Origin: Candidatus Iainarchaeum sp.
GTDB lineage: Archaea > Iainarchaeota > Iainarchaeia > Iainarchaeales > GCA-2688035
Reading direction: 5' to 3'
Length of the DNA: 64,000 bases
Assembly: GCA_017610175.1 (NCBI GenBank)
Contig: JAFCCO010000005.1
Coordinates: 1-64,000 of the forward strand
The notes beneath the pieces were generated by a model, which was not told where the DNA came from, made no database searches, and saw only the letters and a list, made by a program, of their open reading frames with translations. Positions 1 through 8,786 of this stretch are shown in pieces. Positions within the stretch are counted from its first letter, which is position 1; each line of letters starts with the position of its first letter. The position numbers and the translations under genes are program-made.

Positions 1-771
1 GAAAATTGCCTAACCTGCGCAAACGACTGCGGAACGTGCCCTGAAGAAAAAACAATTCTCGAACAGGTAATTGAAGAGGCTACAATTGAAGAAATTGAGG
101 AGATTCTCGAAGCAATCGGTGAAACGCAGGCAATCAAAAGTGTTGAAGAAGCGGCTGAAAAAGTAAAACTTGAAAGAACAATAATAGTAAAGCAGGCAGA
201 GGTCTCAACAGGAACAACCGGCTACAAAACAAACATCACAATCAAAGCAAGCAACAAAACAGGAAAAAAACTCAAGAACGTAAAAATACTTGAAGTAATC
301 CCCAAAGCAGTGGCCGAGAGCGCCTCACTAATTAAAAGCGACCTCGAATTCAGAATAATCCAAGAAGATCCGGTAATAGAATTCACAATAGAAGAGATTG
401 GCATCGGCCAAAGCGCAGAGGTTTCATACTTTGTTGAAAAGAAAGTAGAGCAGGCAACACTTGCAGAATGGATTGCCCCAATCCCAGTAGCTGCAAAAGA
501 AGTAATTCCAAAACCCACAACCTGCTCAATTGACTCAGACTGTGATGATCAGGAACCCTGCACAAACGAGTTCTGTTTGAACGGCCAATGCAGCTTCGCA
601 CCGCTTGCGGATGGGACAAATTGTGGATTTGGAATGGAGTGCACTGCTGCCGAATGCATTGAAATTGAACGCGTTCAGATTGTTGCAGAAGAAGATTATA
701 CCGTTATCTACATTGCGCTTGCCGTTCTGTTGGTTCTTGCGGCGGCAGCCTACTACTACAAAAGAATGTAA
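1..771 (+). CDS. C-terminal part of a secreted/surface protein with Cys-rich segment and C-terminal TM helix (5' truncated by window)
   Basis: Frame 1 is open from base 1 (ENCLTCANDCGTCPEE...); Cys-rich CSIDSDCDDQEPCTNEFCLNGQCS; C-terminal hydrophobic helix followed by YYYKRM. Confidence 0.75.
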   Translation, partial: ENCLTCANDCGTCPEEKTILEQVIEEATIEEIEEILEAIGETQAIKSVEEAAEKVKLERTIIVKQAEVSTGTTGYKTNITIKASNKTGKKLKNVKILEVIPKAVAESASLIKSDLEFRIIQEDPVIEFTIEEIGIGQSAEVSYFVEKKVEQATLAEWIAPIPVAAKEVIPKPTTCSIDSDCDDQEPCTNEFCLNGQCSFAPLADGTNCGFGMECTAAECIEIERVQIVAEEDYTVIYIALAVLLVLAAAAYYYKRM

Positions 772-825
772 TCGTTCACATGTCAAATCTTAAAAGGCTT
801 TTCCCCGACTATCTGATGTGATAAC

Positions 826-1650
826 ATGCTTTCGCACGAAATGAAAAACCAGCTTAGGGGCTTTTTGGAAGCCGATTTGGGGCGAAGTGATCTCACCGCC
901 CACATTGTTCCGGGAAAGAAGGTAAGCGCACAGATTATTGTGCGGGAAAAATGTGTTCTTGCAGGGCTTGAAGAGGCAGCGTATCTTTTTGGCCTAAAAG
1001 GAGTAAAGTGCATTAAGAGGCACAAAGACGGTGAAAAGGTTCGGGTCGGGGCGGTTGTTTTAAAACTCAGCGGACTTAACAAAGCAGTATTCGGTGTTGA
1101 GCGCACTGCCTTGAACATTATTTCCAGAATGTCCGCTGTTGCGACTGCCTGTTCTGATGCGCAGAAAATTGCGGGCGAGCGCATTTCAGTTTCACTAACG
1201 CGCAAGACAATGCCTGGATTCAACCTCTTTGACAATAAGGCGGCTGAGGTTGCGGGAATCTGGACCCACAGGATTGACCTCAACAGTTTTGTTTTGCTGA
1301 AAGAGAACAATGTTGCATTATTTGACAAGCCATGCGACGCAGTTCTTGAGGCGCGGGCAGTTTACGGAAACAAAATGATTATTGAAATTGAAACCGAGTC
1401 TGTTGCAGAAGCCCTCAATGCGATAACTGCCAAGCCGGATATAGTGATGCTTGACAATTTTTCTGCCGCAACCGCTAAGTCTGCAATAAAGAAGCTTCGC
1501 GCACGCGGTTTTGCGGGACGCATTGAACTTTCCGGTGGAATAACTTTAAAAAACCTGAAGCGCTTTGCGCAATGCAAGCCCGACCTGATTTCGATGGGTT
1601 CACTAACACAAAGTGTTTCATCAAAGAATTTTTCCCTTGATATTTTGTGA
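826..1650 (+). CDS. nadC: Nicotinate-nucleotide pyrophosphorylase (carboxylating) / quinolinate phosphoribosyltransferase
   Basis: NadC-like motifs: RTALNIISRMSAVAT, TRKTMPGFNLFDNKA, HRIDLNSFVLLKENN, ELSGGI. Confidence 0.85.
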   Translation: MLSHEMKNQLRGFLEADLGRSDLTAHIVPGKKVSAQIIVREKCVLAGLEEAAYLFGLKGVKCIKRHKDGEKVRVGAVVLKLSGLNKAVFGVERTALNIISRMSAVATACSDAQKIAGERISVSLTRKTMPGFNLFDNKAAEVAGIWTHRIDLNSFVLLKENNVALFDKPCDAVLEARAVYGNKMIIEIETESVAEALNAITAKPDIVMLDNFSAATAKSAIKKLRARGFAGRIELSGGITLKNLKRFAQCKPDLISMGSLTQSVSSKNFSLDIL

Positions 1651-1660
1651 GTGTGTTTGA

Positions 1661-2230
1661 ATGAAGATAGCTCTTTTTGGCGGAACGTTTGATCCTGTGC
1701 ACAACGGGCATGTTAGGGCAACGGAGGAAATCATTCGCCAGGGCATTGTGGACGAGGTTTGGTTCATTCCAGTCCAGTGGCATGCGTTTAAGGACAACGT
1801 AAACGTAACATTTCTTGAGCACAGAAAGGCAATGCTTAAAATTGCGGTTCAGGGGAAGGCAGGCATTAAGGTAATTGACCTCAACGAAAATCCCACTTAC
1901 ACGCTTGACACAATTCTCAAGGCAAAGAAAAAGTTTCCGGAGCACGAGTACTTCTGGCTGATGGGTACAAATCTTGTGGAGGAATTCTCGTCCTGGAAAA
2001 ATCCCAAACAGGTTCTAAAAGAGGTTAAGCTGATTCTATTCCCTGTTCCCGGAAACGAGCGGGAACAAAACGATTTGATTGATTCAAGCAACCCAATTCG
2101 GGTTGAGGCAAAAGAGATTGACCTAAGCAGCACGATTGTTCGCGAAAGGCTGCAGAGGGGCGAGTCCGTTGAGGGCCTTGTGGACTCCAAAGTGCTTGAA
2201 TATATTGAGGGCAATAATCTCTACAATTAG
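1661..2230 (+). CDS. nadD: Nicotinate-nucleotide adenylyltransferase, bacterial NadD type
   Basis: N-terminal nucleotidyltransferase signature MKIALFGGTFDPVHNGH; C-terminal SSTIVRERL; adjacent to nadC. Confidence 0.85.
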   Translation: MKIALFGGTFDPVHNGHVRATEEIIRQGIVDEVWFIPVQWHAFKDNVNVTFLEHRKAMLKIAVQGKAGIKVIDLNENPTYTLDTILKAKKKFPEHEYFWLMGTNLVEEFSSWKNPKQVLKEVKLILFPVPGNEREQNDLIDSSNPIRVEAKEIDLSSTIVRERLQRGESVEGLVDSKVLEYIEGNNLYN

Positions 2231-2313
2231 GCGTGGCCTTTAAGGCGTAAGCGTTAAAAACAACAAAACCGTAGATTTTAACAGTAAGTTCTTAACGTTC
2301 AGGTGATTTTAAA

Positions 2314-2586
2314 ATGCCAAGAAAACACGGAGCAAGGGCTGTTGGTGATGCAATTAAGAGGATTGCAAAATCAAAGGGTGTGCCGCACAGTGGAGTTACT
2401 TTGGGACAGGCACAGTCACGCACCTCAGCAAGACAGGTTAGGACGCCCCGGAAATCAGTGCCTGGTGCAAAAGTAAGGCTTCGCCCCAACGAAACGGTTA
2501 AAATGGCTCTCAGGCGAATGGCCAAGATCTCAGGGTCAAATTCCGCTGGCAAAATAGGAAAGGGAACAACGCGAAAGAGGCATTGA
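2314..2586 (+). CDS. Small basic protein of unknown function (90 aa)
   Basis: K/R-rich ORF in an intergenic slot with no competing gene. Confidence 0.6.
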   Translation: MPRKHGARAVGDAIKRIAKSKGVPHSGVTLGQAQSRTSARQVRTPRKSVPGAKVRLRPNETVKMALRRMAKISGSNSAGKIGKGTTRKRH

Positions 2587-2633
2587 ATAAGTCTTTTTAA
2601 GCTTGTCCAGCCAATACTTTACTGGTGTAATTT

Positions 2634-2774
2634 ATGCCGGTTCCGAGGGGCAAGTCAGCAGCGAGGAATCTAAGAAAGGCATCAAAGCCTGTTGCAAGCC
2701 TTCTCAGGCGCAAGATGAAAAGAAAGTCCGGAAAACTCGGTGAAAAGCACAACGGCAAAAAAACGGAGAAGTGA
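2634..2774 (+). CDS. Very small basic protein (46 aa, MPVPRGKSAARNLRKASKPVASLLRRKMKRKSGKLGEKHNGKKTEK)
   Basis: Not in ORF track; ATG 2634 to TGA 2774, stop overlaps the start of ilvE ORF. Confidence 0.5.
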   Translation: MPVPRGKSAARNLRKASKPVASLLRRKMKRKSGKLGEKHNGKKTEK

Positions 2775-3694
2775 TTCTAGTGGAAGAGGTTGAATGGATT
2801 TGGCTTAACGGAGAATTTGTTAAATGGGGTGAGGCAAAGGTTCACGTTTTGACCCACGCACTCCACTATGGTTCGGGTGTGTTTGAGGGAATCCGATGCT
2901 ACGACACGCCAAAGGGCTCAGCTGTTTTCAGGCTCAAGGACCACCTCAAAAGGCTTTTCTATTCGGCAGAGGTCATGGGCCTCAAAATTCCCTACAAGGA
3001 AAAGGAACTTTACGACACTACGCTTGAATTAATCAGAAAAAATAAGGTAAAAGAGGCGTATATTCGCCCGATTGTTTTCTTTGGATACGGCAAAATGGGC
3101 CTGAACCCTGTCGGGGCAAAAGTTGACGTTTCAATTTCACTCTGGCCGTGGGGCGCATACCTTGGAGAGGACGGAATTAAGAACGGCGTTCGCGTAAAGA
3201 TTTCACCATGGGTTAGGCCTCCCACAAACGTTATGCCAACCAACGCAAAGGTTAACGGAAATTATGTTAACAGCATTCTCGCAAAGGTTGACGCAGTCGA
3301 AACAGGTTACGAGGATGCAATTCTTCTTGATTCAAAGGGAAACGTTGCCGAGTGCACGGCAGAAAACCTTTTCATTGTAAAGGACAACGTTCTCATAACA
3401 CCCCCGACTGACAACACACTGAAGGGAATTACCCGCGACAGCATAATGAAGATTGCCCTCGACTTTGACATAAAGGTTGAGGAAAGGTTCTTCAACAAGG
3501 ACAAGCTCTACGCGGCAGACGAGTGTTTTATGACCGGAACAGCTGCAGAGGTCACCCCAATTCGCGAAGTTGACGGCAATGCAATCGGGGAAGGCAAGCC
3601 AGGCCCGATAACCAAGAAAGTGCAAAATAAATACTACAAAGCAATCCACGGAAAAGCCCCTGAATACGAAAAATGGCTTGACTTTGCGGAGTGA
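2771..3694 (+). CDS. ilvE: Branched-chain amino acid aminotransferase
   Basis: HALHYGSGVFEGIRCY; NVAECTAENLFIVKD; PLP fold type IV aminotransferase. Confidence 0.93.
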   Translation: MILVEEVEWIWLNGEFVKWGEAKVHVLTHALHYGSGVFEGIRCYDTPKGSAVFRLKDHLKRLFYSAEVMGLKIPYKEKELYDTTLELIRKNKVKEAYIRPIVFFGYGKMGLNPVGAKVDVSISLWPWGAYLGEDGIKNGVRVKISPWVRPPTNVMPTNAKVNGNYVNSILAKVDAVETGYEDAILLDSKGNVAECTAENLFIVKDNVLITPPTDNTLKGITRDSIMKIALDFDIKVEERFFNKDKLYAADECFMTGTAAEVTPIREVDGNAIGEGKPGPITKKVQNKYYKAIHGKAPEYEKWLDFAE

Positions 3695-3768
3695 ACCAAA
3701 TGCACATTAGAAAAAGGCTCAAGCGATTTTTGGGGTTTGCAAGAAGAATTAAGCGCTGAGAGAAAGCC

Positions 3769-3776
3769 TTTTAAAT
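3769..3776 (+). promoter_or_regulatory. Putative TATA box of the leu/ilv leader-operon
   Basis: AAGCCTTTTAAATCC; about 40 nt upstream of leader ATG 3816, consistent with a short 5' UTR. Confidence 0.55.
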
Positions 3777-3815
3777 CCCTTAAGCACTATAGATAATAGC
3801 AATACAGTGGTATTT

Positions 3816-3902
3816 ATGAAAACAGCAGGTAGTTTTGGAACAAAGTCTACGAATTACTTACTTAGCCTGCTCGTTTTGCTTCTGGTTTTGCTGTTAGGAT
3901 AA
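3816..3902 (+). CDS. Putative leucine/valine-rich leader peptide (28 aa): MKTAGSFGTKSTNYLLSLLVLLLVLLLG
   Basis: Read directly; 10 Leu + 2 Val among the last 14 residues; sits between a TATA-like box and leuA, followed by overlapping hairpins. Confidence 0.75.
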   Translation: MKTAGSFGTKSTNYLLSLLVLLLVLLLG

Positions 3903-3935
3903 GCACTTCCTAGCTAAAGCAAATTTTGGAAGTGC
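3887..3935 (+). promoter_or_regulatory. Putative attenuator: two mutually exclusive hairpins downstream of the Leu leader
   Basis: Hairpin 1: 3887-3892+3893-3899 pairs with 3918-3923+3908-3914 (13 bp, 3-nt bulge, one G-U). Hairpin 2: GCACTTCC 3903-3910 with GGAAGTGC 3928-3935 (8 bp perfect), followed by GGTTTT. They share 3908-3910. Confidence 0.65.
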
Positions 3936-3979
3936 GGTTTTAAAACTGGAGAAGTCATTAGATTCGAGGTGTTTTGGAA

Positions 3980-5497
3980 ATGAGAAAAATAAGAGTTTTT
4001 GATACAACGCTCAGAGATGGGGAGCAGAGCCCTGGTGCGACTCTTACGCATCGCGAGAAAATAATGATTGCAAGGCAGCTTGAAAAGCTTGGTGTTGATG
4101 TAATCGAGGCGGGTTTTCCTATCGCGAGCGATGACGATTTCAAGGCGGTTAAGGAGATTGCGGAAACCGTTAAGGGGCTGAGCGTGTGCGGTCTTGCCCG
4201 CGCAATGCCAAAGGACATTGACAGGGCCTGGGAGGCCATTCAGAACGCCAAAAAACCAAGGATACACACTTTTATGTCGACAAGCGACGTGCATTTAAAG
4301 CACCAATTCAAAAAAACCAGGGATGAGGCCCTTGAAATGAGTGTTGAGGCTGTAAAACTTGCCTGTTCCTACTGTAAGGATGTGGAGTTTTCGCCAATGG
4401 ATGCCACGCGCACCGACCCCAAATTCCTTTTCCAGGTGCTTGAAAAAGTGATTGAAGCCGGTGCGGGGACGGTTAACATTCCTGACACTGTTGGGTATGC
4501 CCAGCCAGTGGAATTCGGCAAGCTCATTAAGAACATTTGCGATAACGTTCCGGGCATTGAGAATGCGGTAGTTAGCGTGCACTGCCACAACGATTTGGGG
4601 CTTGCGGTCGCAAACAGCCTTGAGGCGGTGCGCAACGGCGCCGGCCAGGTTGAGTGCACTGTAAATGGCATTGGCGAGCGTGCAGGAAATGCGTCCCTTG
4701 AAGAAATCGCGATGAACCTGCATACCCGCAGTGAATTTTTTGGGGTCTGCACAAGCATTAACCTTAAGGAAATTTATCCTTCATCGCTGATGGTCAGCAA
4801 CCTTACAGGGATGGCGGTTCAGCGCAACAAGGCAATTGTTGGCAAAAACGCATTTGCGCACGAGGCCGGAATTCACCAGCACGGTGTTCTTGCAAACTCA
4901 CAAACTTATGAGATAATGGACCCTGAGATGATTGGCAATAAAAGCCAGTTTGTGCTCGGCAAGCATTCCGGCAAGCACGCAACAAAGAAGGTTCTCAAGG
5001 ACATGGGTTTTGATCTCTCAGACGACGAGCTCAAACAGGTAACCAACAGGATAAAACAGCTTGCAGACAAGCAGAAAACCGTGCTCGATGAAGACATTGT
5101 TGCAATTGCAGGAGATGTCACACAGCAGCTTAAGAAAGAGGAAAAGCGAATTGTTCTTGAGGAATTTCGCATTGAAACAGGCAACAAGGTAAAGCCCACT
5201 GCAATCCTCAAGCTTATAATCGACGGAAAGAAAGTTGAGGCAAAGGGAACAGGGGTTGGGCCTGTTGACGCAATAACCAACGCACTGCAATCAGTTTCAC
5301 CCACAAAGGTTTCGCTCCACGAATACCACCTCAACGCAATAACAGGCGGAACAGACGCACTTGCGGACGTTGAGGTAAAAATAGTCAACGGGTCGGGAAA
5401 GGTCCACAATGCAGAGGCAATCAATGAGGATGTACTAACGGCAAGCACGAACGCCATCATAAAGGGCATAAACAAGGCGCTTGCCAACAAAAAGTAG
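3980..5497 (+). CDS. leuA: 2-isopropylmalate synthase
   Basis: RVFDTTLRDGEQSPGATL; HCHNDLGLAVANSL; regulatory LeuA dimer domain at C-terminus; GAGGTG upstream of ATG 3980. Confidence 0.93.
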   Translation: MRKIRVFDTTLRDGEQSPGATLTHREKIMIARQLEKLGVDVIEAGFPIASDDDFKAVKEIAETVKGLSVCGLARAMPKDIDRAWEAIQNAKKPRIHTFMSTSDVHLKHQFKKTRDEALEMSVEAVKLACSYCKDVEFSPMDATRTDPKFLFQVLEKVIEAGAGTVNIPDTVGYAQPVEFGKLIKNICDNVPGIENAVVSVHCHNDLGLAVANSLEAVRNGAGQVECTVNGIGERAGNASLEEIAMNLHTRSEFFGVCTSINLKEIYPSSLMVSNLTGMAVQRNKAIVGKNAFAHEAGIHQHGVLANSQTYEIMDPEMIGNKSQFVLGKHSGKHATKKVLKDMGFDLSDDELKQVTNRIKQLADKQKTVLDEDIVAIAGDVTQQLKKEEKRIVLEEFRIETGNKVKPTAILKLIIDGKKVEAKGTGVGPVDAITNALQSVSPTKVSLHEYHLNAITGGTDALADVEVKIVNGSGKVHNAEAINEDVLTASTNAIIKGINKALANKK

Positions 5498-5506
5498 GTG
5501 AATGCA

Positions 5507-7204
5507 ATGCAGGGAAGTGAAGCAATAATAAAAACCCTTATTGAGGAAAAGGCGGAGCACGTGTTCGGTTTTCCGGGCGGAGCGGTAATGCCAATCTACG
5601 ACAAGTTTCTTGACTACGAAGATGAGTTAAGGCACATTCTTGTAAGGCACGAGCAGGCGGCGGCGCACGCAGCAGACGGCTATGCAAAGATTTCGGGAAA
5701 GGCAGGAGTCTGCCTTGCAACCTCCGGGCCAGGGGCAACAAACCTTGTGACCGGCATAATGACCGCTTACATGGATTCGGTTCCGCTCATTGCACTCGCC
5801 GGAAACGTTCCAACTTCGCTTCTTGGAAACGACGCTTTCCAGGAGTCCGACATGATGGGAATCACGATGCCAATTACAAAGCACAATTTCCAAATTCGCG
5901 ACCCGAACACAATCCGCTCAAAGATCAGGAAGGCATTCAAGATTGCACAGCACGGCAGGCCAGGTCCTGTCTATATTGACATTCCAAAGGACTCGCAGGT
6001 AAAGGAGGTAACAAAGGACATTAACAACGTGCTAATTGCAGGATTCAAGCCGGTTCTTAAGGGCCACCCTGTTCAGATAAAAAAGGCGGCCGAAATGATT
6101 CTCAAGGCAGAGTGCCCGGTAATTCTTGCAGGCGGCGGAATTCTTATCTCAAAGGCTTACGCTGAACTTGGCGAGCTTGCGGAGGGAATGAGCATTCCTG
6201 TAACCACCACTTTCATGGGGAAAAGCTGTTTTCCCGAAACACATCCCCTTTGCCTCGGAGTTATTGGGATGCACGGCAGAAAGGTTGCAAACTACGCAAT
6301 CGGAAATGCTGATCTAATAATCAATGTTGGCTGCAGGTTCAGTGACAGGATAACGGGTGACCTCAAGACATTTGCAAGTGGCGCAAAAATAATCCACATA
6401 GACATTGACAGCGCCGAAATAGGCAAGAACGTAAAAATCGACCTTCCGATTGTGGGTGATGCAAAGCAGGTTCTTTCCGAGCTTGTTAAGATCATAAAAT
6501 TAAAGGCCCCGAAGAGCAGGGGGTGGGCTGAAAAAATCAAGAAATTTATCAAGGACTGCGACTGCGCGATTGACGTGAAGGGAAGCCCGCTTGATCCCAG
6601 AAAAATAATGTTCGAGCTCAACAGAATTCTTGGAAAAGAGGACATTCTTTCAACCGGAACCGGGCAGCACCAGATGTTTGCCATGCACTTTGTTAAAAGG
6701 GACGTGCCGCACACGTTCATTTCAAGCGGGGGGGCGGGCACAATGGGATACGGTTTTCCCGCGGCAATTGGCGCAAAGGTTGCAAAGCCGGATGCACAGG
6801 TTTTTGACCTTGATGGGGACGGCTCTTTTGCAATGGTTATTCAGGAGCTTGCAACCTGCAAGGAAGAAAATATAAAGGTTATTCCCGTAATTATGAACAA
6901 CGCATACCTTGGAATGGTCAGGCAGTGGATGGAGCTATTCGTTGACAAAAGATACAGTGGAGTGCACCTCAAAAGGACCCCTGACTTTGCAAAGGTGGCA
7001 GAAGCCTACGGGCTTGAGGGAATAACGGTTGAGCGTGACTCAGAGCTTCGCGAGGCGTTTGAACGCGCTTACAAGGCGGACTCAACGGTCTTAATTGATG
7101 TGATTACACAGGAAGAGGCAAACATCCTCCCAATGTTTTCGGCGGGGGCAAACAATGTTGACATGTTTGGTGGATGCATTCAAAACAAGGGAGAACTGTT
7201 TTAG
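5507..7204 (+). CDS. ilvB: Acetolactate synthase large subunit
   Basis: ThDP enzyme: VFGFPGGAVMPIYD, GPGATNLVTGI, GDGSFAMVIQELAT. Confidence 0.95.
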   Translation: MQGSEAIIKTLIEEKAEHVFGFPGGAVMPIYDKFLDYEDELRHILVRHEQAAAHAADGYAKISGKAGVCLATSGPGATNLVTGIMTAYMDSVPLIALAGNVPTSLLGNDAFQESDMMGITMPITKHNFQIRDPNTIRSKIRKAFKIAQHGRPGPVYIDIPKDSQVKEVTKDINNVLIAGFKPVLKGHPVQIKKAAEMILKAECPVILAGGGILISKAYAELGELAEGMSIPVTTTFMGKSCFPETHPLCLGVIGMHGRKVANYAIGNADLIINVGCRFSDRITGDLKTFASGAKIIHIDIDSAEIGKNVKIDLPIVGDAKQVLSELVKIIKLKAPKSRGWAEKIKKFIKDCDCAIDVKGSPLDPRKIMFELNRILGKEDILSTGTGQHQMFAMHFVKRDVPHTFISSGGAGTMGYGFPAAIGAKVAKPDAQVFDLDGDGSFAMVIQELATCKEENIKVIPVIMNNAYLGMVRQWMELFVDKRYSGVHLKRTPDFAKVAEAYGLEGITVERDSELREAFERAYKADSTVLIDVITQEEANILPMFSAGANNVDMFGGCIQNKGELF

Positions 7205-7217
7205 GGAAGGGGTTTGA

Positions 7218-7730
7218 ATGGATGAATCAAGGGAAATTGGCGGAAAAACAAAGAAACACATAATCGGAATTATGGTTGACGACCACCCGGGCGTAATGTC
7301 AAAGCTTTCCTCGCTTTTCGCAAGGCGCGGATTCAACATTGACAGCATTGTTGTCGGAAAAAGCGCCCACCCAGGAATGGCACACATTGTGATAAGCGTT
7401 GTTGCCAACGACGAAATCATTGAACAGCTTGAAAAACAGGTAAACAAGCTAATTGACGTTGCAAAGATTACAGACCTTGCGCCAGCGCAAAGCGTGATAA
7501 GGGAACACTGCCTTGTGAAAGTGGCCTCAACGGAAAAATCAAGGGAGGACATAATTAACATCGCAAAAATCCACAAGGCAAAGGTCCTTGACATTAACCA
7601 CTCAAGCATAATTGTTGAAATAGTCGGCAGGCCAGCCAAAATAGAAAATTTTATTGAGCTAATGGGAAAGTACGGAATTAAGGAAGTAAGCAGAACAGGA
7701 ATTAATGCCCTGCAAAGGGGAACAAAATAA
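7218..7730 (+). CDS. ilvN: Acetolactate synthase small (regulatory) subunit
   Basis: ACT domain HIIGIMVDDHPGVMSKLSSLFARRGFNIDSI; adjacent to ilvB. Confidence 0.93.
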   Translation: MDESREIGGKTKKHIIGIMVDDHPGVMSKLSSLFARRGFNIDSIVVGKSAHPGMAHIVISVVANDEIIEQLEKQVNKLIDVAKITDLAPAQSVIREHCLVKVASTEKSREDIINIAKIHKAKVLDINHSSIIVEIVGRPAKIENFIELMGKYGIKEVSRTGINALQRGTK

Positions 7731-7795
7731 AAACAGTTATCAGGTAATTCGGTAAGAATTGCCCAACTTCAAATTGCAAACGGAGGGAGTAAAAC

Positions 7796-8779
7796 ATGAA
7801 AATATATCACGAAAACGACGCATCAATCGATGCACTTAAGGACAAAACAATTGCCATAATCGGCTACGGAAACCAGGGAAGGCCTCAGGCACTGTGCCTC
7901 AGGGATTCCGGCTTGAAAGTAATCGTCGGCTCAATAAAGGACGCATCCTTTGACAAGGCCGTTGAAGACGGTTTTGAAACATTTCCAATAGCGGAAGCCG
8001 CGGAAAAAGCGGACCTTGTCCAGATTCTTCTGCCTGACGAGTTCCAGGGAGTGGTTTACGCAAGCGAAATCGCGCCGCACATGAAGGAAGGCAAGATTCT
8101 CTGCTGCTCACACGGCTTTAGCATTGTGTTCAAGGGAATTGTGCCCCCCGAAAACGTTGACGTAATAATGGCAGCACCAAAGAGCCCGGGCAGCGAGGAA
8201 AGAAAGGAATACGTGCGCGGATTCGGAGTGCCGGGCCTCATAGCCGTTTACAAGGACGCAAGCGGAAAGGCAAGGGATTATGCACTTGCATACGCAAAAG
8301 GAATGGGCTACACAAGAGCAGGGGTAATTGAATGCACGTTTCCCCAGGAAACATACTCGGACCTGTTTGGGGAACAGACAGTTCTATGCGGCGGAGTAAC
8401 AGAGCTCATGAGAGCTGGCTTTGAAACACTCACCGAAGCAGGCTACCCGCCTGAAATCGCATACTTTGAATGCATCAACGAGCTCAAGCTCATCGTGGAC
8501 ATGATTTACGAGGGCGGATTCGAATTGATGTGGAAGCGCGTAAGCAACACCGCAGAATACGGCGGAAGGACACGCGGCCCAAAGGTAATTGGCAAGGAAT
8601 CAAAGGAAGCAATGAAGCAGCTTCTCAAAGACATTGAGTCAGGCGCTTTTGCAAAAGAGTGGGTTGACGAGGTCAAAGCAGGAATGCCAAACCTCAACAA
8701 GCTCCGCGAAGAGCAGGCAAAGGAACCGGTCGAAACAATCGGCAAGGAAATCAGAGCCCTCTTTGAAAAAAAGGAATAA
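7796..8779 (+). CDS. ilvC: Ketol-acid reductoisomerase
   Basis: [46 protein letters not shown]. Confidence 0.95.
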   Translation: MKIYHENDASIDALKDKTIAIIGYGNQGRPQALCLRDSGLKVIVGSIKDASFDKAVEDGFETFPIAEAAEKADLVQILLPDEFQGVVYASEIAPHMKEGKILCCSHGFSIVFKGIVPPENVDVIMAAPKSPGSEERKEYVRGFGVPGLIAVYKDASGKARDYALAYAKGMGYTRAGVIECTFPQETYSDLFGEQTVLCGGVTELMRAGFETLTEAGYPPEIAYFECINELKLIVDMIYEGGFELMWKRVSNTAEYGGRTRGPKVIGKESKEAMKQLLKDIESGAFAKEWVDEVKAGMPNLNKLREEQAKEPVETIGKEIRALFEKKE

Positions 8780-8786
8780 GCAAAGC

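Noticed and set aside
3700-3759. 19-aa basic micro-ORF MHIRKRLKRFLGFARRIKR between ilvE and the Leu leader
   Set aside because: Too short and no ribosome site or pathway-matched composition; kept out of features.
7742-7765. Small hairpin GGTAATTC/GAATTGCC between ilvN and ilvC
   Set aside because: Short, one wobble, no ORF; likely ordinary intercistronic sequence.
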